From positions 1 through 64,000 of the forward strand of contig JAWKLL010000024.1 of assembly GCA_041392765.1 (NCBI GenBank): a stretch of DNA of 64,000 bases, written 5' to 3'. Source of the stretch: Lewinella sp041392765. GTDB lineage: Bacteria > Bacteroidota > Bacteroidia > Chitinophagales > Saprospiraceae. Positions 19,470-29,343 of this stretch are shown here, piece after piece. A model generated the notes under the pieces. The model had not been told where the DNA came from and searched no databases. It saw nothing but the letters and a program-made list of their open reading frames with translations. Positions within the stretch are counted from its first letter, which is position 1, and the number at the start of each line of letters is the position of its first letter. The position numbers and the translations under genes are program-made.

Positions 19470-20900
19470 ATGTCACAGTATCAGACTGCATCCAGAGACC
19501 GGGTGCCATTTCTTCAGAAAGCGGCCTTTGGTGCCGGGCACTTGGTGAACAACTTGTTGCCCGGGGCATTGGGAGTGTTTTCATTTTTCCTGCTTACCGC
19601 ATTCGGTATGGATCCTTTTTTGGCGGGTTTGCTGGGTGGTTTGCCGCGCATTTACGATGCCATTTCCGATCCTATCATGGGGTATATTTCAGATAATACC
19701 CAATCGCGTTGGGGGCGCAGAAGGCCGTATATTTTTGTAGGAGCCATCTTGAGTGGTTTGTTTTTTATATTGCTTTGGCAATTGGATCCAAACCAGACGC
19801 AGTCTTACAATTTTTGGTATTTCCTTCTGTTTTCATTGGTATTCCTCACGGGCAATACCATTTTTGCTACGCCGCTAATTGGATTAGGGTATGAAATGAC
19901 CTCTGACTACAACGAGCGTACCCGCCTGATGGGCTTTTCGCAAACCATTGGCCAAATCGCGTGGATGATAGTGCCTTGGTTTTGGGTGTTGATTGCGAAC
20001 CCGGATTTGTTTGAAACCCAGGCAGAGGGCGTACATAAGCTTTCGGTTATTGTGGGGGGGGCTTGTATGGTATTAGGCATACTTCCTGCCATTTTCTGCC
20101 GGGAGATAGACCAAACCAACCTCCAAAACAGGGATGAGCTTTCGCTGAAAAATATTGCCAAAAACCTGAAGGGGCTGATTCGCAACATGATACTTATCTT
20201 TAAAAACAAGCCATTTGTGCGTTTGTGTACGGCTACTTTCTTGGTGTTCAATGGATTTCAGATGGTGGCGTCCTTTAGCTACTTCATCATTGTGTTTTAC
20301 CTGTTCAATGGTAGTTATGAATTAGCGTCCACTTGGCCTGCGTGGTTTTCCACGGTGAGTGCTATTGCTACGGCCTTTCTTATCATTCCTATCATTACTT
20401 GGATGGCTAATAGGTGGGGCAAGCGCAAGGCGTTTATTATTTCTACGGTTATTTCTATTGTAGGGTATATTGCGAAGTGGTGGGGTTTCAGCCCTGGCAA
20501 TCCTTGGTTGATGTTTATTCCTGTTCCTTTGATGGCATTCGGTCTTGGAGGCTTATTCACCCTGATGATGAGTATGACAGCCGATGTTTGTGATTTAGAT
20601 GAGTATAACAACGGAATGCCGCGTAAAGAAGGTACTTTTGGTGCCATCTACTGGTGGATGGTGAAATTGGGGCAAGGTTTGGCGTTGGTATTAGGTGGTT
20701 TGGTACTGAAATTAGTAGGTTTCGATCAAAACACTGCGACCCAGTCTGTGGAAACATTGAATAGCCTCCGCTTAGCTGATATCATCATTCCATCGGTGAC
20801 AGCCGCTTTGGCGATTTGGGTGATGTGGAACTACGACCTTTCGGAAAAACGGTCACGCGAAATAAAGGCCGAGTTGATAGAAAGGAGAGGCGAATTATAG
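19470..20900 (+). CDS. GPH-family (MFS_2) sugar:cation symporter
   Basis: A 476-residue membrane protein with about 12 transmembrane segments. The N-terminus is typical of glycoside-pentoside-hexuronide symporters (QKAAFGAGHLVNNLLPGALGVF), followed by the family signature DPIMGYISDNTQSRWGRRRPYIFVGA. A later loop has MTADVCDLDEYNNGMPRKEGTFGAIYWW. Family members import oligosaccharides across the inner membrane with Na+ or H+. It sits 29 nt after the phosphorylase and before two cytoplasmic-looking GH17 genes, so it is probably the inner-membrane importer of beta-1,3-gluco-oligosaccharides. Confidence 0.88.
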   Translation: MSQYQTASRDRVPFLQKAAFGAGHLVNNLLPGALGVFSFFLLTAFGMDPFLAGLLGGLPRIYDAISDPIMGYISDNTQSRWGRRRPYIFVGAILSGLFFILLWQLDPNQTQSYNFWYFLLFSLVFLTGNTIFATPLIGLGYEMTSDYNERTRLMGFSQTIGQIAWMIVPWFWVLIANPDLFETQAEGVHKLSVIVGGACMVLGILPAIFCREIDQTNLQNRDELSLKNIAKNLKGLIRNMILIFKNKPFVRLCTATFLVFNGFQMVASFSYFIIVFYLFNGSYELASTWPAWFSTVSAIATAFLIIPIITWMANRWGKRKAFIISTVISIVGYIAKWWGFSPGNPWLMFIPVPLMAFGLGGLFTLMMSMTADVCDLDEYNNGMPRKEGTFGAIYWWMVKLGQGLALVLGGLVLKLVGFDQNTATQSVETLNSLRLADIIIPSVTAALAIWVMWNYDLSEKRSREIKAELIERRGEL

Positions 20901-20919
20901 CAGTATAAAAGAAGGAACG

Positions 20920-21818
20920 ATGTCTTACAGAAAAGAACGATACCTTTCGCTGGCAACGCTACAGCACGGCCATTATCTGGCAGATATGAAAGAGCAGGAT
21001 GTGCACAGCCTGTTTCTGGAACTGTTGTACAATGGGGTGCATGGTTTTTGCTTCAGTCTGTACGAGGAGGGGCAACGCCCCGGCGATGCGGTCACCATGG
21101 AGCAAGTGAGGCGGCGGATGGAGATACTGCGCCCGCACACCCGCTGGATACGTACTTTTTCCTGCACGGATGGTAATGAGTTGATTCCCGTTGCTGCAAA
21201 GGAGTTGGGGCTGAAAACCTTGGTGGGTGCTTGGTTAGGTGACGACCCCGAGATAAACGAGCGGGAAGTAGAGGGCTTATTAAATTGGCCAACGACGGTT
21301 TAGTGGATATAGCTGCGGTGGGCAACGAAGTCATGTACCGCAAAGACCTCACCGAAGACGAATTATTAGATTGGATACATCGCACAAGAGCCGCCATCCC
21401 TGCGGAAATTCCTGTGGGGTATGTGGATGCTTACTACGAGTTTTCACAACGCCCGCGCATCACGGATGCCTGCGATGTGGTATTGGCTAACTGCTACCCT
21501 TATTGGGAAGGTTGCCCATTTGAACATTCGTTGGATTACCTAAAAAAGATGTACTACCAAGCTGTCCACGCAGGCAAAGGGAAGAAAGTATTGGTAACGG
21601 AAACCGGATGGCCCAGCCAAGGTGAGAGCCTCAAGGGCGCCGTTCCGGGTGCTAAAAGCGCGATGGAATACTTCATCAATGCCCAGATGTGGGCGATGGA
21701 TGAGGGCGTCGAGTTGTTTTACTTTTCTTCCTTCGACGAATCGTGGAAAGTAGGGGCAGAAGGCGAGGTAGGTGCTTATTGGGGGATTTGGGATAAACAT
21801 GAAAAACTGAAATTTTGA
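20920..21818 (+). CDS. GH17 beta-1,3-glucanase/transglycosylase A (frameshifted)
   Basis: Starts at ATG 20920, 19 nt after the symporter. GH17 hallmarks are the acid/base Glu in AAVGNEVMY and the nucleophile Glu in VLVTETGWPSQG, plus the terminal YFSSFDESWKVGAEG strand. A single missing base in an A-run near 21290 (TTAAATTGGCC where frame needs one more A) breaks the frame; restored length about 300 residues. There is no signal peptide, so it should act in the cytoplasm on imported oligosaccharides. GH17 enzymes cut or transfer beta-1,3-glucan with retention. The sister gene follows immediately. Confidence 0.85.
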
Positions 21819-21823
21819 GCGCA

Positions 21824-22759
21824 ATGAATAGTTTTGATACATTGGGTATTGAACCCGGTCGGGCTATCTGTTATTCGGGTTTCCGAGAGGGCAGCGCCCC
21901 CGGAGATGTCTGGCCGACGTATGATGAAGTGAAGGAAGACCTGCTGCTGTTGCAGGATCGATTGCAATACCTTCGTCTGTATGATGTGGATCAACACGCT
22001 GCTACGGTCTTGGAGGTAATCCGCAAGGAAGGCTTGGATTTTAAGGTGATGCTGGGGGCATTTATTGAGGCCGAGATGAACAACTTTGGTTGCCCTTGGG
22101 GGGGCGGTGTTTATACGGCGGAGCAATTGGCTCACAACCGAGAGGAGAATCTCCAAAAAATGCACCGCTTAGCTAAATGGGCCAACGAATACCCGGGTAT
22201 CGTCTTTTCCCTTTCTGTAGGTAATGAAGCCTGCGTGGATTGGACCGACCACTACGTTCCCGTGCGGCATGTGATTGAATATGTCCGAATCGTCAAGCAA
22301 GCGGCCAGCCAACCCGTTACATTTTGTGAAAATTATGTGCCTTGGCTCAACAAGCTCAAGCCATTAGCGGATGAACTGGACTTTATCTCCATTCATACCT
22401 ATCCAGTTTGGGAGTACAAACACATTCACGAGTCTTTGGAATATACCCGACAAAACTATGAGTCGGTGGTGCAACAATACCCCGATAAGCCGGTTGTAAT
22501 CACAGAGGCTGGTTGGGCCACCAACTCCAATGGGCGCGGTATTGACCCAGAGAATGTGAGTGAGGACAACCAAGCTATCTATTTCGAAGACTTGATGGCG
22601 TGGTCGGAAGCAGCAGGCGTGCTGACTTTCTTTTTTGAAGCATTCGATGAGTCGTGGAAAGGCTCCCCCGAACCTTTAGAACCTGAAAAACACTGGGGTG
22701 TTTTCAAGATAGACCGCACCCCTAAGAAGGTGATGGAACCCTTTTTTCAAACCTTTTGA
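21824..22759 (+). CDS. GH17 beta-1,3-glucanase/transglycosylase B
   Basis: A 311-residue intact GH17 protein with acid/base Glu in SLSVGNEACVDW, nucleophile Glu in VVITEAGWATNS, and the ending FFFEAFDESWKGSPEPLEPEKHWGVF. ATG at 21824 is preferred over TTG at 21815, which would overlap the stop of the preceding gene. It is diverged from GH17 A (GNEAC instead of GNEV) yet shares the fold, so the pair probably arose by duplication and specialised, perhaps for different chain lengths or for beta-1,6 branch points (inference). No signal peptide. Confidence 0.87.
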   Translation: MNSFDTLGIEPGRAICYSGFREGSAPGDVWPTYDEVKEDLLLLQDRLQYLRLYDVDQHAATVLEVIRKEGLDFKVMLGAFIEAEMNNFGCPWGGGVYTAEQLAHNREENLQKMHRLAKWANEYPGIVFSLSVGNEACVDWTDHYVPVRHVIEYVRIVKQAASQPVTFCENYVPWLNKLKPLADELDFISIHTYPVWEYKHIHESLEYTRQNYESVVQQYPDKPVVITEAGWATNSNGRGIDPENVSEDNQAIYFEDLMAWSEAAGVLTFFFEAFDESWKGSPEPLEPEKHWGVFKIDRTPKKVMEPFFQTF

Positions 22760-22789
22760 AAACCATTTAATAATCAAAAACAACCTTTT

Positions 22790-24346
22790 ATGAAATTTTT
22801 TACTGTTTTATTTGCGTTGTTGGCGGTGGTAGTGTTACAAGCACAACCCACCAATAATGCCCCTACGCCTCCTACTCGGAACGCTTCGGATGTAATTTCC
22901 ATTTATGGGGATGCATACACCAATATCACGGATGTGAACTACAATCCGGGTTGGGGTCAGTCTGGAACGGTTGATATTGCTTTCGACCCCGGCACAGGTG
23001 ATTTGGTAATGGCTTATACCAACTTCAATTACCAAGGTACAGGTTTTGAAGCCAATCCACAGAACGCCTCCGCTATGGAGTACATACACATTGACATCTG
23101 GACAAGCAATGCTACGGATGTCAAATTCTCTCCTATCGACAACAGTGGCGTAGGCCCTGGTGAAGTATTGGTGAGCGTACCCTTGAGCGCAGGCCAGTGG
23201 AGCAGTGTGGATCTACCTAAGAGTGCTTTTACGGGTATGTCCTGGAACTCAGTTTTTCAGTTGAAATTTGATGGCCAAGGCGGTGCTACACCCAGCAACA
23301 TTTACTTGGATAATATCTACTTCTGGAAAGAAGCCACTGCGGCAGGTACGGATGCTACCTTGAGCGCGTTGCAGGTGGATGGTGCTAATGTTCCTGGTTT
23401 TGCGCCTAGCGCGACCAGCTATACCTTCGGCGTGCCAGGCGGTGCCGCTGTTCCTCAGATTACCTTGGCAACAACCACTGATGCCAATGCTACTGTGACT
23501 GCTATTAATCAGGCTACTGCCATCCCCGGAGATGCGACAGTGGTGGTTACGGCTGCCAATGGCACTACGATGGCTACTTACACGATCTCGTTCTTCTACA
23601 ATTCCCCTGCCACTGCGGCACCCACCCCCACCGACCAAAACGTCATTTCGCTTTACAGCGATGCCTACACCAATGTGAATGTGGATTTCTGGAATACCAG
23701 TTGGAGTCAGGCAATGTATGAAGAGGTGATGATTGAAGGCAACCCTACGCATAAATATACCAATCTGGGTTTCAACGGTATCGAAACAACCTCTGCTCCT
23801 ATCAATGCCAGTGAGATGAAGTATCTCCACATGGATGTGTGGACACCCAATATCACCACATTAGATATCAAATTGGTTAGCTTCCTGGGCGATGGTTTTG
23901 CTGGTGGCAATGGAGATAGTGAAGCAACGGTAAGTGTTAATCCTATGCCTAGCCAGTGGAATCACGTTATGATCCCCCTTACCGATTTCACCGCTGCTGG
24001 TTTGACTGATTTGACGGATTTGAATCAGTACATCCTTACTAGTACGCCTTTTGGCTCAGGCACCTTGTATATGGATAATATGTACTTTTCCACAGATGTG
24101 GTAAGTGTGGATGACATCCAGATTGCCAACCGCGTAAAATTATTCCCTAACCCCGTGGCTGCGGGACAGCGCGTTTTTATGACGGAAGAGGTGGTATCTG
24201 TTGAAGTATTCAACCTGCAAGGACAGCGTATCCGCGTTGTACAAGGAGATGCTGTTACGGCACTCAACTTGGACAAAGGCGTTTACATTGTGAAAATGAA
24301 AGACGCAGAAGGTCGCTTACACACCGACCGATTGGTTGTTCAGTAA
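22790..24346 (+). CDS. T9SS-secreted protein with two CBM-like modules
   Basis: A 518-residue protein with signal peptide (MKFFTVLFALLAVVVLQAQ). Module 1 (about 25-180) and module 2 (about 280-430) are the same ~150-residue repeat as in the lipoprotein at 12451 (APTPT ... VISLYSDAYTNV ... HMDVWTPN ... YMDNMYF). Between them is a cadherin-like beta-sandwich (DATLSALQVDGANVPGFAPS). The last ~80 residues are a type A T9SS sorting domain (VKLFPNPVAAGQ ... GVYIVKMKDAEG ... DRLVVQ). There is no catalytic domain, so it is likely an extracellular or surface glucan-binding protein. It ends the catabolic part of the locus and is followed by a terminator. Confidence 0.8.
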   Translation: MKFFTVLFALLAVVVLQAQPTNNAPTPPTRNASDVISIYGDAYTNITDVNYNPGWGQSGTVDIAFDPGTGDLVMAYTNFNYQGTGFEANPQNASAMEYIHIDIWTSNATDVKFSPIDNSGVGPGEVLVSVPLSAGQWSSVDLPKSAFTGMSWNSVFQLKFDGQGGATPSNIYLDNIYFWKEATAAGTDATLSALQVDGANVPGFAPSATSYTFGVPGGAAVPQITLATTTDANATVTAINQATAIPGDATVVVTAANGTTMATYTISFFYNSPATAAPTPTDQNVISLYSDAYTNVNVDFWNTSWSQAMYEEVMIEGNPTHKYTNLGFNGIETTSAPINASEMKYLHMDVWTPNITTLDIKLVSFLGDGFAGGNGDSEATVSVNPMPSQWNHVMIPLTDFTAAGLTDLTDLNQYILTSTPFGSGTLYMDNMYFSTDVVSVDDIQIANRVKLFPNPVAAGQRVFMTEEVVSVEVFNLQGQRIRVVQGDAVTALNLDKGVYIVKMKDAEGRLHTDRLVVQ

Positions 24347-24354
24347 TCGATACG

Positions 24355-24388
24355 AACGGGCAGGTAAGGGACACTTGCCTGCCCGTTT
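24355..24388 (+). terminator. Terminator of the glucan operon
   Basis: AACGGGCAGGTAA pairs with TTGCCTGCCCGTT around a short GGGACAC loop, followed by a weak T/A tail. It separates the catabolic genes from the regulator gene. Confidence 0.65.
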
Positions 24389-24442
24389 AATCCATCAGGT
24401 GTCTCTCTTGTTACAAAATTTTGAAACATCCCGGCTACTGAT

Positions 24443-27150
24443 TTGGAAAAATGGCTCACATATTGCTGCTTGCTGCTAGGAATCGTGGTGGTTCGCGCCC
24501 AGCATATCCCTGTTAAGGGGATACCTGAGATGCGTCGCTTTACGGCGGATCAATATCCTAGGCACGGCAAGATTTGGGATATTGCGGCGGCTTCCAATGG
24601 CATCATGTACATGGCGGGCGATGCGGGGCTGTTAGCGTACGACGGTATCAGGTGGCAACAATGGGCTGGCAGTAAGGGGATCACCCGCTCACTTTGTGTT
24701 ATCAACGACTCCCTCATCTATTCCGGTTCCGATCTCGACTTTGGGGTGTGGCAAACATCAACGGCTGGTGTTTTTCAATACACCTCCCTCTATCCGTTTC
24801 AAGCCGATGGTAATGCTGCGGGGGAGGAATTTTGGGATGTGTTTGCTATCCGCGACTTTGTGCTGTTTGTTTCGTTCCAGCACGTGTATGTGTATAAGGA
24901 CAACCAGTTTACCAAAACCGCCGCTCCGTCTCGTTTCAGGGGCAGTTTTCAAGCTGGAGATAAACTGTACTTGGTGGACGAAAAAGAGGGGGTGTTTACT
25001 TTCGACGGGCGCACGATGCAGCGGGTTTTTAGTTACCCGGAAGGGAGTTTTCCGCACATTGTAGGCGCGATGGAGACCCAGCATGGCCTCATGTTGGCAA
25101 CCCGCGATGCGGGTATTTGGTGGTATCGATCGGGGCAGTTATTGCCGTCGAGGTCTGCTTTGTCACAGCGTCTTGCAAAGGATCAGGTTTTTAGCTTTGC
25201 GGTCATTGATGGCCAATACCCCGTTTTTGGTTCTATTCTTAATGGGGTTTATATCGCCGATGGGGATGAAAATACCCTTCAGCATATCAATAAACAAAAA
25301 GACCTGCCCAATAACACAGTTTTGAGTGCGTGTTACACCCCCACCGGTATGCTTTGGCTGGGGATGGACTACGGTATGGCGGCTATCAGGATTCATGGCC
25401 GTGTGGCTTATTTTCACGATAACACAGGCGCCTATGGTACGGCCCAAACGGCTTTTTTATTAGGCGACACCTTTTATCTAGGCACCAACCAAGGATTGTA
25501 CCAAGCGGCATGGGCTTCCTTGGATAATGATAGATCGGAGAAACCCACCTTTTCCTTAGTGCGCGGTTCAGAGGGGCAGGTGTGGTCGTTGCAGGAGATA
25601 GACGGCATTTTGTATTGCGGCCACGACCGAGGATTGTTCCGTGTGGAAGGTGCTTCCTTGGTGCCTGTTCACAATGAGCCGGGTGTGTGGACGATGCTAC
25701 CTTGGCAGCGCGACTACCTGCTGACGGAAACTATAATGGCATAACCGTTTATCGTAAAGATGGGAACACTTGGCGTTTTTTACAAAAAGTACCTTTGATT
25801 GTAGGGTCTTGCAATCAGTTGTTGAAAGAAACGGAGGAGGTATTGTGGGTCAATATTCCTAATTTTGGTTTGATACGCTTTGCGCTAAACGACGATTTTT
25901 CCCCGCTTAATAGGCAAATTTTTCCTTCTGATATGTTTACGGGGCAGTTCCCTGTACTAGTGAGGCAAGACAACCGTATCTGTTTGGTGACGGATGAAGC
26001 ATCTTGGGCTTATCAACCGGACACGGATACCTTTAGCGAGCGGGAAGCATCGAGAAAGGGTAGGGGAGTAGTCGGCCTCGTAGCGCCTACTTGCCAACCT
26101 CTTGCGTTGGATAGTGTCTATCGGTTTTATGCCATTTTCAACGGCTTTGCGTTGGAGGATGTTTCTTTGCAAACGCCTACCAAACAAGTCTATCCACCCT
26201 TGTTAATCCGTAAAGTGACGGCTTTCAATAACCGCCAGTCGCAGGATGTAATGCAAAGTAGTTCGGTGCCTTTTGCACTCAATAATTTACGTTTTGAATA
26301 TGTATTGCCACAACAACCCGATGTGCGTTATCGCTACCGGGTATCGGCTTATGATCCTGCCTGGAGCCAGTGGGAGGAGAGCCATGCAGCGGAGCTTTTG
26401 AACTTGTCGGAAGGGGAATACACTTTTGAAGTACAGGCACAGATAGGAACGCAAACCACTACTGCCGTGCAGTCTTTTGTTTTCTACATAGGTCCGCCTT
26501 GGTATCGTTCGTGGTGGGCATGGCTGGCGTACGCGCTGTTGTTGTTGGGGCTGTTTTTGGGCAATCAACGTTGGCATGCCATTCGTTTAGCGAGGCAGAA
26601 GAAGGAATTGGAGGAAAAAGAGCAAATCGCGCTTCAGCAACAAGCCAGTAAGTATGAGCAGGAAGCCATGTTGCAACAGCAACGACAGTTGGAGCAAGAA
26701 AAGCAACTCCTGAGCCAGCAAGTGAAACTCAAAAGCATAGAAATAGCCAAGCAAGCAAAGGATAACGAAGACAAAAACCGCTTGCTGCACGTGCTGAAGG
26801 AAAAAATGGAGGCGGTGCAGTCCAATCCTGCTATATCGCGCTCCCAGATCGCAGAAATGAAGCGATTGCTAGACCTTTACCTAGAGTCGGGTGATAACAC
26901 CTTTGAAATACAGATGGATGAATTGCACCAATCCTTTTTTAAAAAAATGAAGGAATATTACCCCGATTTATCCCTGTACGACTTGCGGTTATGTGCCTAT
27001 CTGCGCATTGGGCTTAACTCCAAAGAAATCTCGGATATTTTCCAGGTATTGCCCTCCAGTATCAATGTGAGCCGCTCGCGGTTGCGCAAGAAATTAGGCT
27101 TAGCGCCGGAAGAAGACCTATATAGCTTTTTGAACAAGATAGACGAATAG
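24443..27150 (+). CDS. Propeller/Y_Y_Y sensor with C-terminal LuxR-type HTH (frameshifted)
   Basis: TTG start at 24443 gives a signal peptide (YCCLLLGIVVVRAQ). The periplasmic part is a two-component-regulator-type beta-propeller (repeats such as GKIWDIAAASNGIMYMAGDAGLLAYDG) then a Y_Y_Y domain (RYRYRVSAYDPAWSQWEESH). One membrane helix (WAWLAYALLLLGLFLG) leads to a Gln/Glu-rich coiled coil and a LuxR/GerE-like HTH (SLYDLRLCAYLRIGLNSKEI ... INVSRSRLRKKLG). No kinase domain is present, so it is a one-piece transmembrane regulator of the SusR-like kind. A single base is missing near 25730; restored length about 900 residues. Its position after the glucan genes suggests it senses beta-glucan fragments and switches them on. 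Confidence 0.78.
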
Positions 27151-27156
27151 AGAGGG

Positions 27157-27687
27157 CTATTCTGGAACGGATGTTGCTCCCATTTCTGGGGTCACAGGTT
27201 GCAGTAATTCTAATAATTGTTGGTGTTCTTGTGCCAGTTTGGCAGTAGCAGAGTGTAGCTGTTCGAAATGACTTTTCAGAAAGTGAGCGGCTTCCGGCAA
27301 ATCCTCCACGGCGGAAAGGTCTTTAGATTTGAAGCAGAAACAAGTGTGAATACCATTGAGAAAATGCTGAAAATCAGCGGCTTTGGTTTTCATTTCCATC
27401 AATTGGGCGCGCTTGCCGGGGCAGAGACCTACCAAGCGCGTAATGCCTTTCCACTGATGCTCATCGCTGAGGTCTTTACTTGCTATATCTTCTATGGAAA
27501 TACCAAATACATCCGCCAGCTTTAGCAGGCTACCGATGCGAGGCTCTGCCGTACCATTTTCATAAGAGGCAATATTGCCCCTGTTCAACCCGATGAGGTT
27601 GGCCAATTCCTCCTGGCTCAGCTTGCGCAATCTACGCAGCAGCTTGATATTGGAGGCCAAGTACATTATTTCACTGCCGTTTTCCAT
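27157..27687 (-). CDS. XRE-family transcriptional regulator
   Basis: A 176-residue protein with an N-terminal Cro/CI-type HTH (about residues 8-65: NIKLLRRLRKLSQEELANLIGLNRGNIASYENG). The helical C-terminus of ~100 residues, including a short Cys-containing segment (HTCFCFKS), has no motif I know. The stop lies 7 nt from the convergent sensor gene. ATG at 27687 is used; an internal ATG eight codons in (MYLASNIK) is equally plausible. It is transcribed divergently from the sigma gene at 27919 and may control it; the target is unknown. Confidence 0.8.
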   Translation of the reverse strand: MENGSEIMYLASNIKLLRRLRKLSQEELANLIGLNRGNIASYENGTAEPRIGSLLKLADVFGISIEDIASKDLSDEHQWKGITRLVGLCPGKRAQLMEMKTKAADFQHFLNGIHTCFCFKSKDLSAVEDLPEAAHFLKSHFEQLHSATAKLAQEHQQLLELLQPVTPEMGATSVPE

Positions 27688-27918
27688 AATTGTCCACCGA
27701 GGGTATTTCGGTTGTTCTTCTTTCCAATACAGTTCAAGGCGGCCTTTTGTTTACTGAATGTTAAAATTTTTAACAACATACAACTGTCACATCGTCATAT
27801 TTGTCCTTTTTGGAACAGTATTTGTAAAATTAGTGTAGGAAAGGTAAAAAATATTTGCATAATATTCACCATGTAAGTATTTTTGTAAATATTAATAACA
27901 CAACAAAACGCCACTGAA

Positions 27919-28469
27919 ATGCTTTACGCTATTCAGCACCAGATACAAGATCAATTGGATACCATCAGTAACTCCTCAAAGCTTTTTCGCTGAAGCTTAC
28001 AGGCAACAGCGATGATGCGGAGGACTTGTACCAAGATACAGCACTGAGGATCATCACCAATGCAGACAAATACAACCAAGGCACTAATTTCAAGGCTTGG
28101 GCTGTGACGATCATGCGCAACATCTTCATCAACAATTATCGCAAGAAGATGCGCCGCAACCTCATCGTCGATCAAACACCCAACAACTACTATATCGATT
28201 CCGCAGAACGACCTGTGGATAATGATGGTGAGTCGCAGATTGCCTTCAAAGAACTCGTTGCGATGGTGGATGCACTACCCGATGATTTCCGCATCCCTTT
28301 TATGATGGCTTATCAGGGCTATAAATACGATGAAATTGCCGAAGAGTTGGATTCTCCCCTCGGTACGATCAAAAGCCGTATCTTCTTCGCTCGTCGGAAA
28401 TTGCAAAAAATGTATGAAGAAGCCAATGCCAACCGTATGAAATCGGTGGACAAGGCTCGATCTGCCTGA
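27919..28469 (+). CDS. ECF RNA polymerase sigma factor (frameshifted)
   Basis: Region 2 (LKLTGNSDDAEDLYQDTALRI, NFKAWAVTIMRNIFINNYRKK) and region 4 (LPDDFRIPFMMAYQGYKYDEIAEELDSPLGTIKSRIFFARRKLQKM) of a typical Bacteroidota ECF sigma. The N-terminal ~18 codons from ATG 27919 are in another frame. Adding one C after AAC near 27973 restores ISNLLKAFSLKLTGNSDD, giving 183 residues, the usual length. A hairpin terminator follows directly, so no anti-sigma gene is linked downstream. The nearest other regulator is the divergent XRE gene. Confidence 0.87.
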
Positions 28470-28516
28470 CATATTGGCATACGCCATTGTATAGAAAACC
28501 ACTTCAAACAAGTAAA

Positions 28517-28550
28517 AAACAGGCACTGGGTTTCCGGTGCCTGTTTTCTT
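28517..28550 (+). terminator. Intrinsic terminator after the ECF sigma gene
   Basis: AACAGGCAC pairs with GTGCCTGTT around TGGGTTTCCG, followed by TTCTTT. Classical stem plus T-tract. Confidence 0.8.
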
Positions 28551-28635
28551 TATACACTTATCCCTAACGTTAAATAGCAACCATTGCCACAACTACACAC
28601 CTTTTACGTCGTTTTACCTGCAAACACATACTGTT

Positions 28636-29316
28636 ATGATACGACACCTTTTTTGCATAGCTATCGCCTTGGGCGGCTACGCAGGTTTGCAGGCACAGAT
28701 TGGCGTACACGCTGCCTACACGAGCAGCATGGCCGATGAATGGAATCACGTCGCCAAAGCAGGAGAAGCGACTTCCTTTGAACTACCCGGTACCGGTTGG
28801 ACAGCAGGTATCGATTATTGGTTTAGGCTAAAAAAATTGCGAATTGAGTTCTTGCCAACACTGGCTTTCAGCCATTTACAAGCCGATGCTGCTACCGCCA
28901 CCACTGATTTTTCAACGGTACTCAACGGCCTGCATTTTTCGTGGAATACTAATATTTATCTCTTCGATTTGAAAGGGGATTGCGATTGTCCTACCTTTTC
29001 TAAAGAAGGGCCTTCCTTGCACAAAGGCTTTTTTGTGCAAATTGCACCGGGCATCAGCTACCTCGATTTTAATATCAACGATCCCAGCGGGGATATCGCT
29101 TCCTCTGATACGGCGTTTCATCTCGGCATCGGTACGGGCGTTGATATTGGGCTATCGGATTTCTTGACCATTACCCCGCAAGTAGGGGCGCGTTACTACC
29201 CAACAGCCACTTGGACGGGGTTGGGAGCTTACCATTCGGCGCTATCTTCAGGTATAATGGACGAAAGTCCGCTTTGGCTATTCAATGCAGGGCTACGCAT
29301 TGGGTTTAGATGGTAA
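28636..29316 (+). CDS. Outer-membrane beta-barrel protein
   Basis: A 226-residue protein starting at ATG 28636 with signal peptide (MIRHLFCIAIALGGYAGLQAQ). It has alternating beta-strand segments and an ending typical of small outer-membrane barrels (LWLFNAGLRIGFRW, terminal aromatic). A conserved insert, FDLKGDCDCPTFSKEGPSLHKGFFVQIAPG, resembles PorT-like/OMP_b-brl Bacteroidota proteins of unknown role. An upstream ATG at 28537 in the same frame overlaps the terminator and gives no signal peptide. No catalytic motif; function unknown. Confidence 0.7.
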   Translation: MIRHLFCIAIALGGYAGLQAQIGVHAAYTSSMADEWNHVAKAGEATSFELPGTGWTAGIDYWFRLKKLRIEFLPTLAFSHLQADAATATTDFSTVLNGLHFSWNTNIYLFDLKGDCDCPTFSKEGPSLHKGFFVQIAPGISYLDFNINDPSGDIASSDTAFHLGIGTGVDIGLSDFLTITPQVGARYYPTATWTGLGAYHSALSSGIMDESPLWLFNAGLRIGFRW

Positions 29317-29343
29317 AATTTACTATCATTGCCAAAAAAATAA

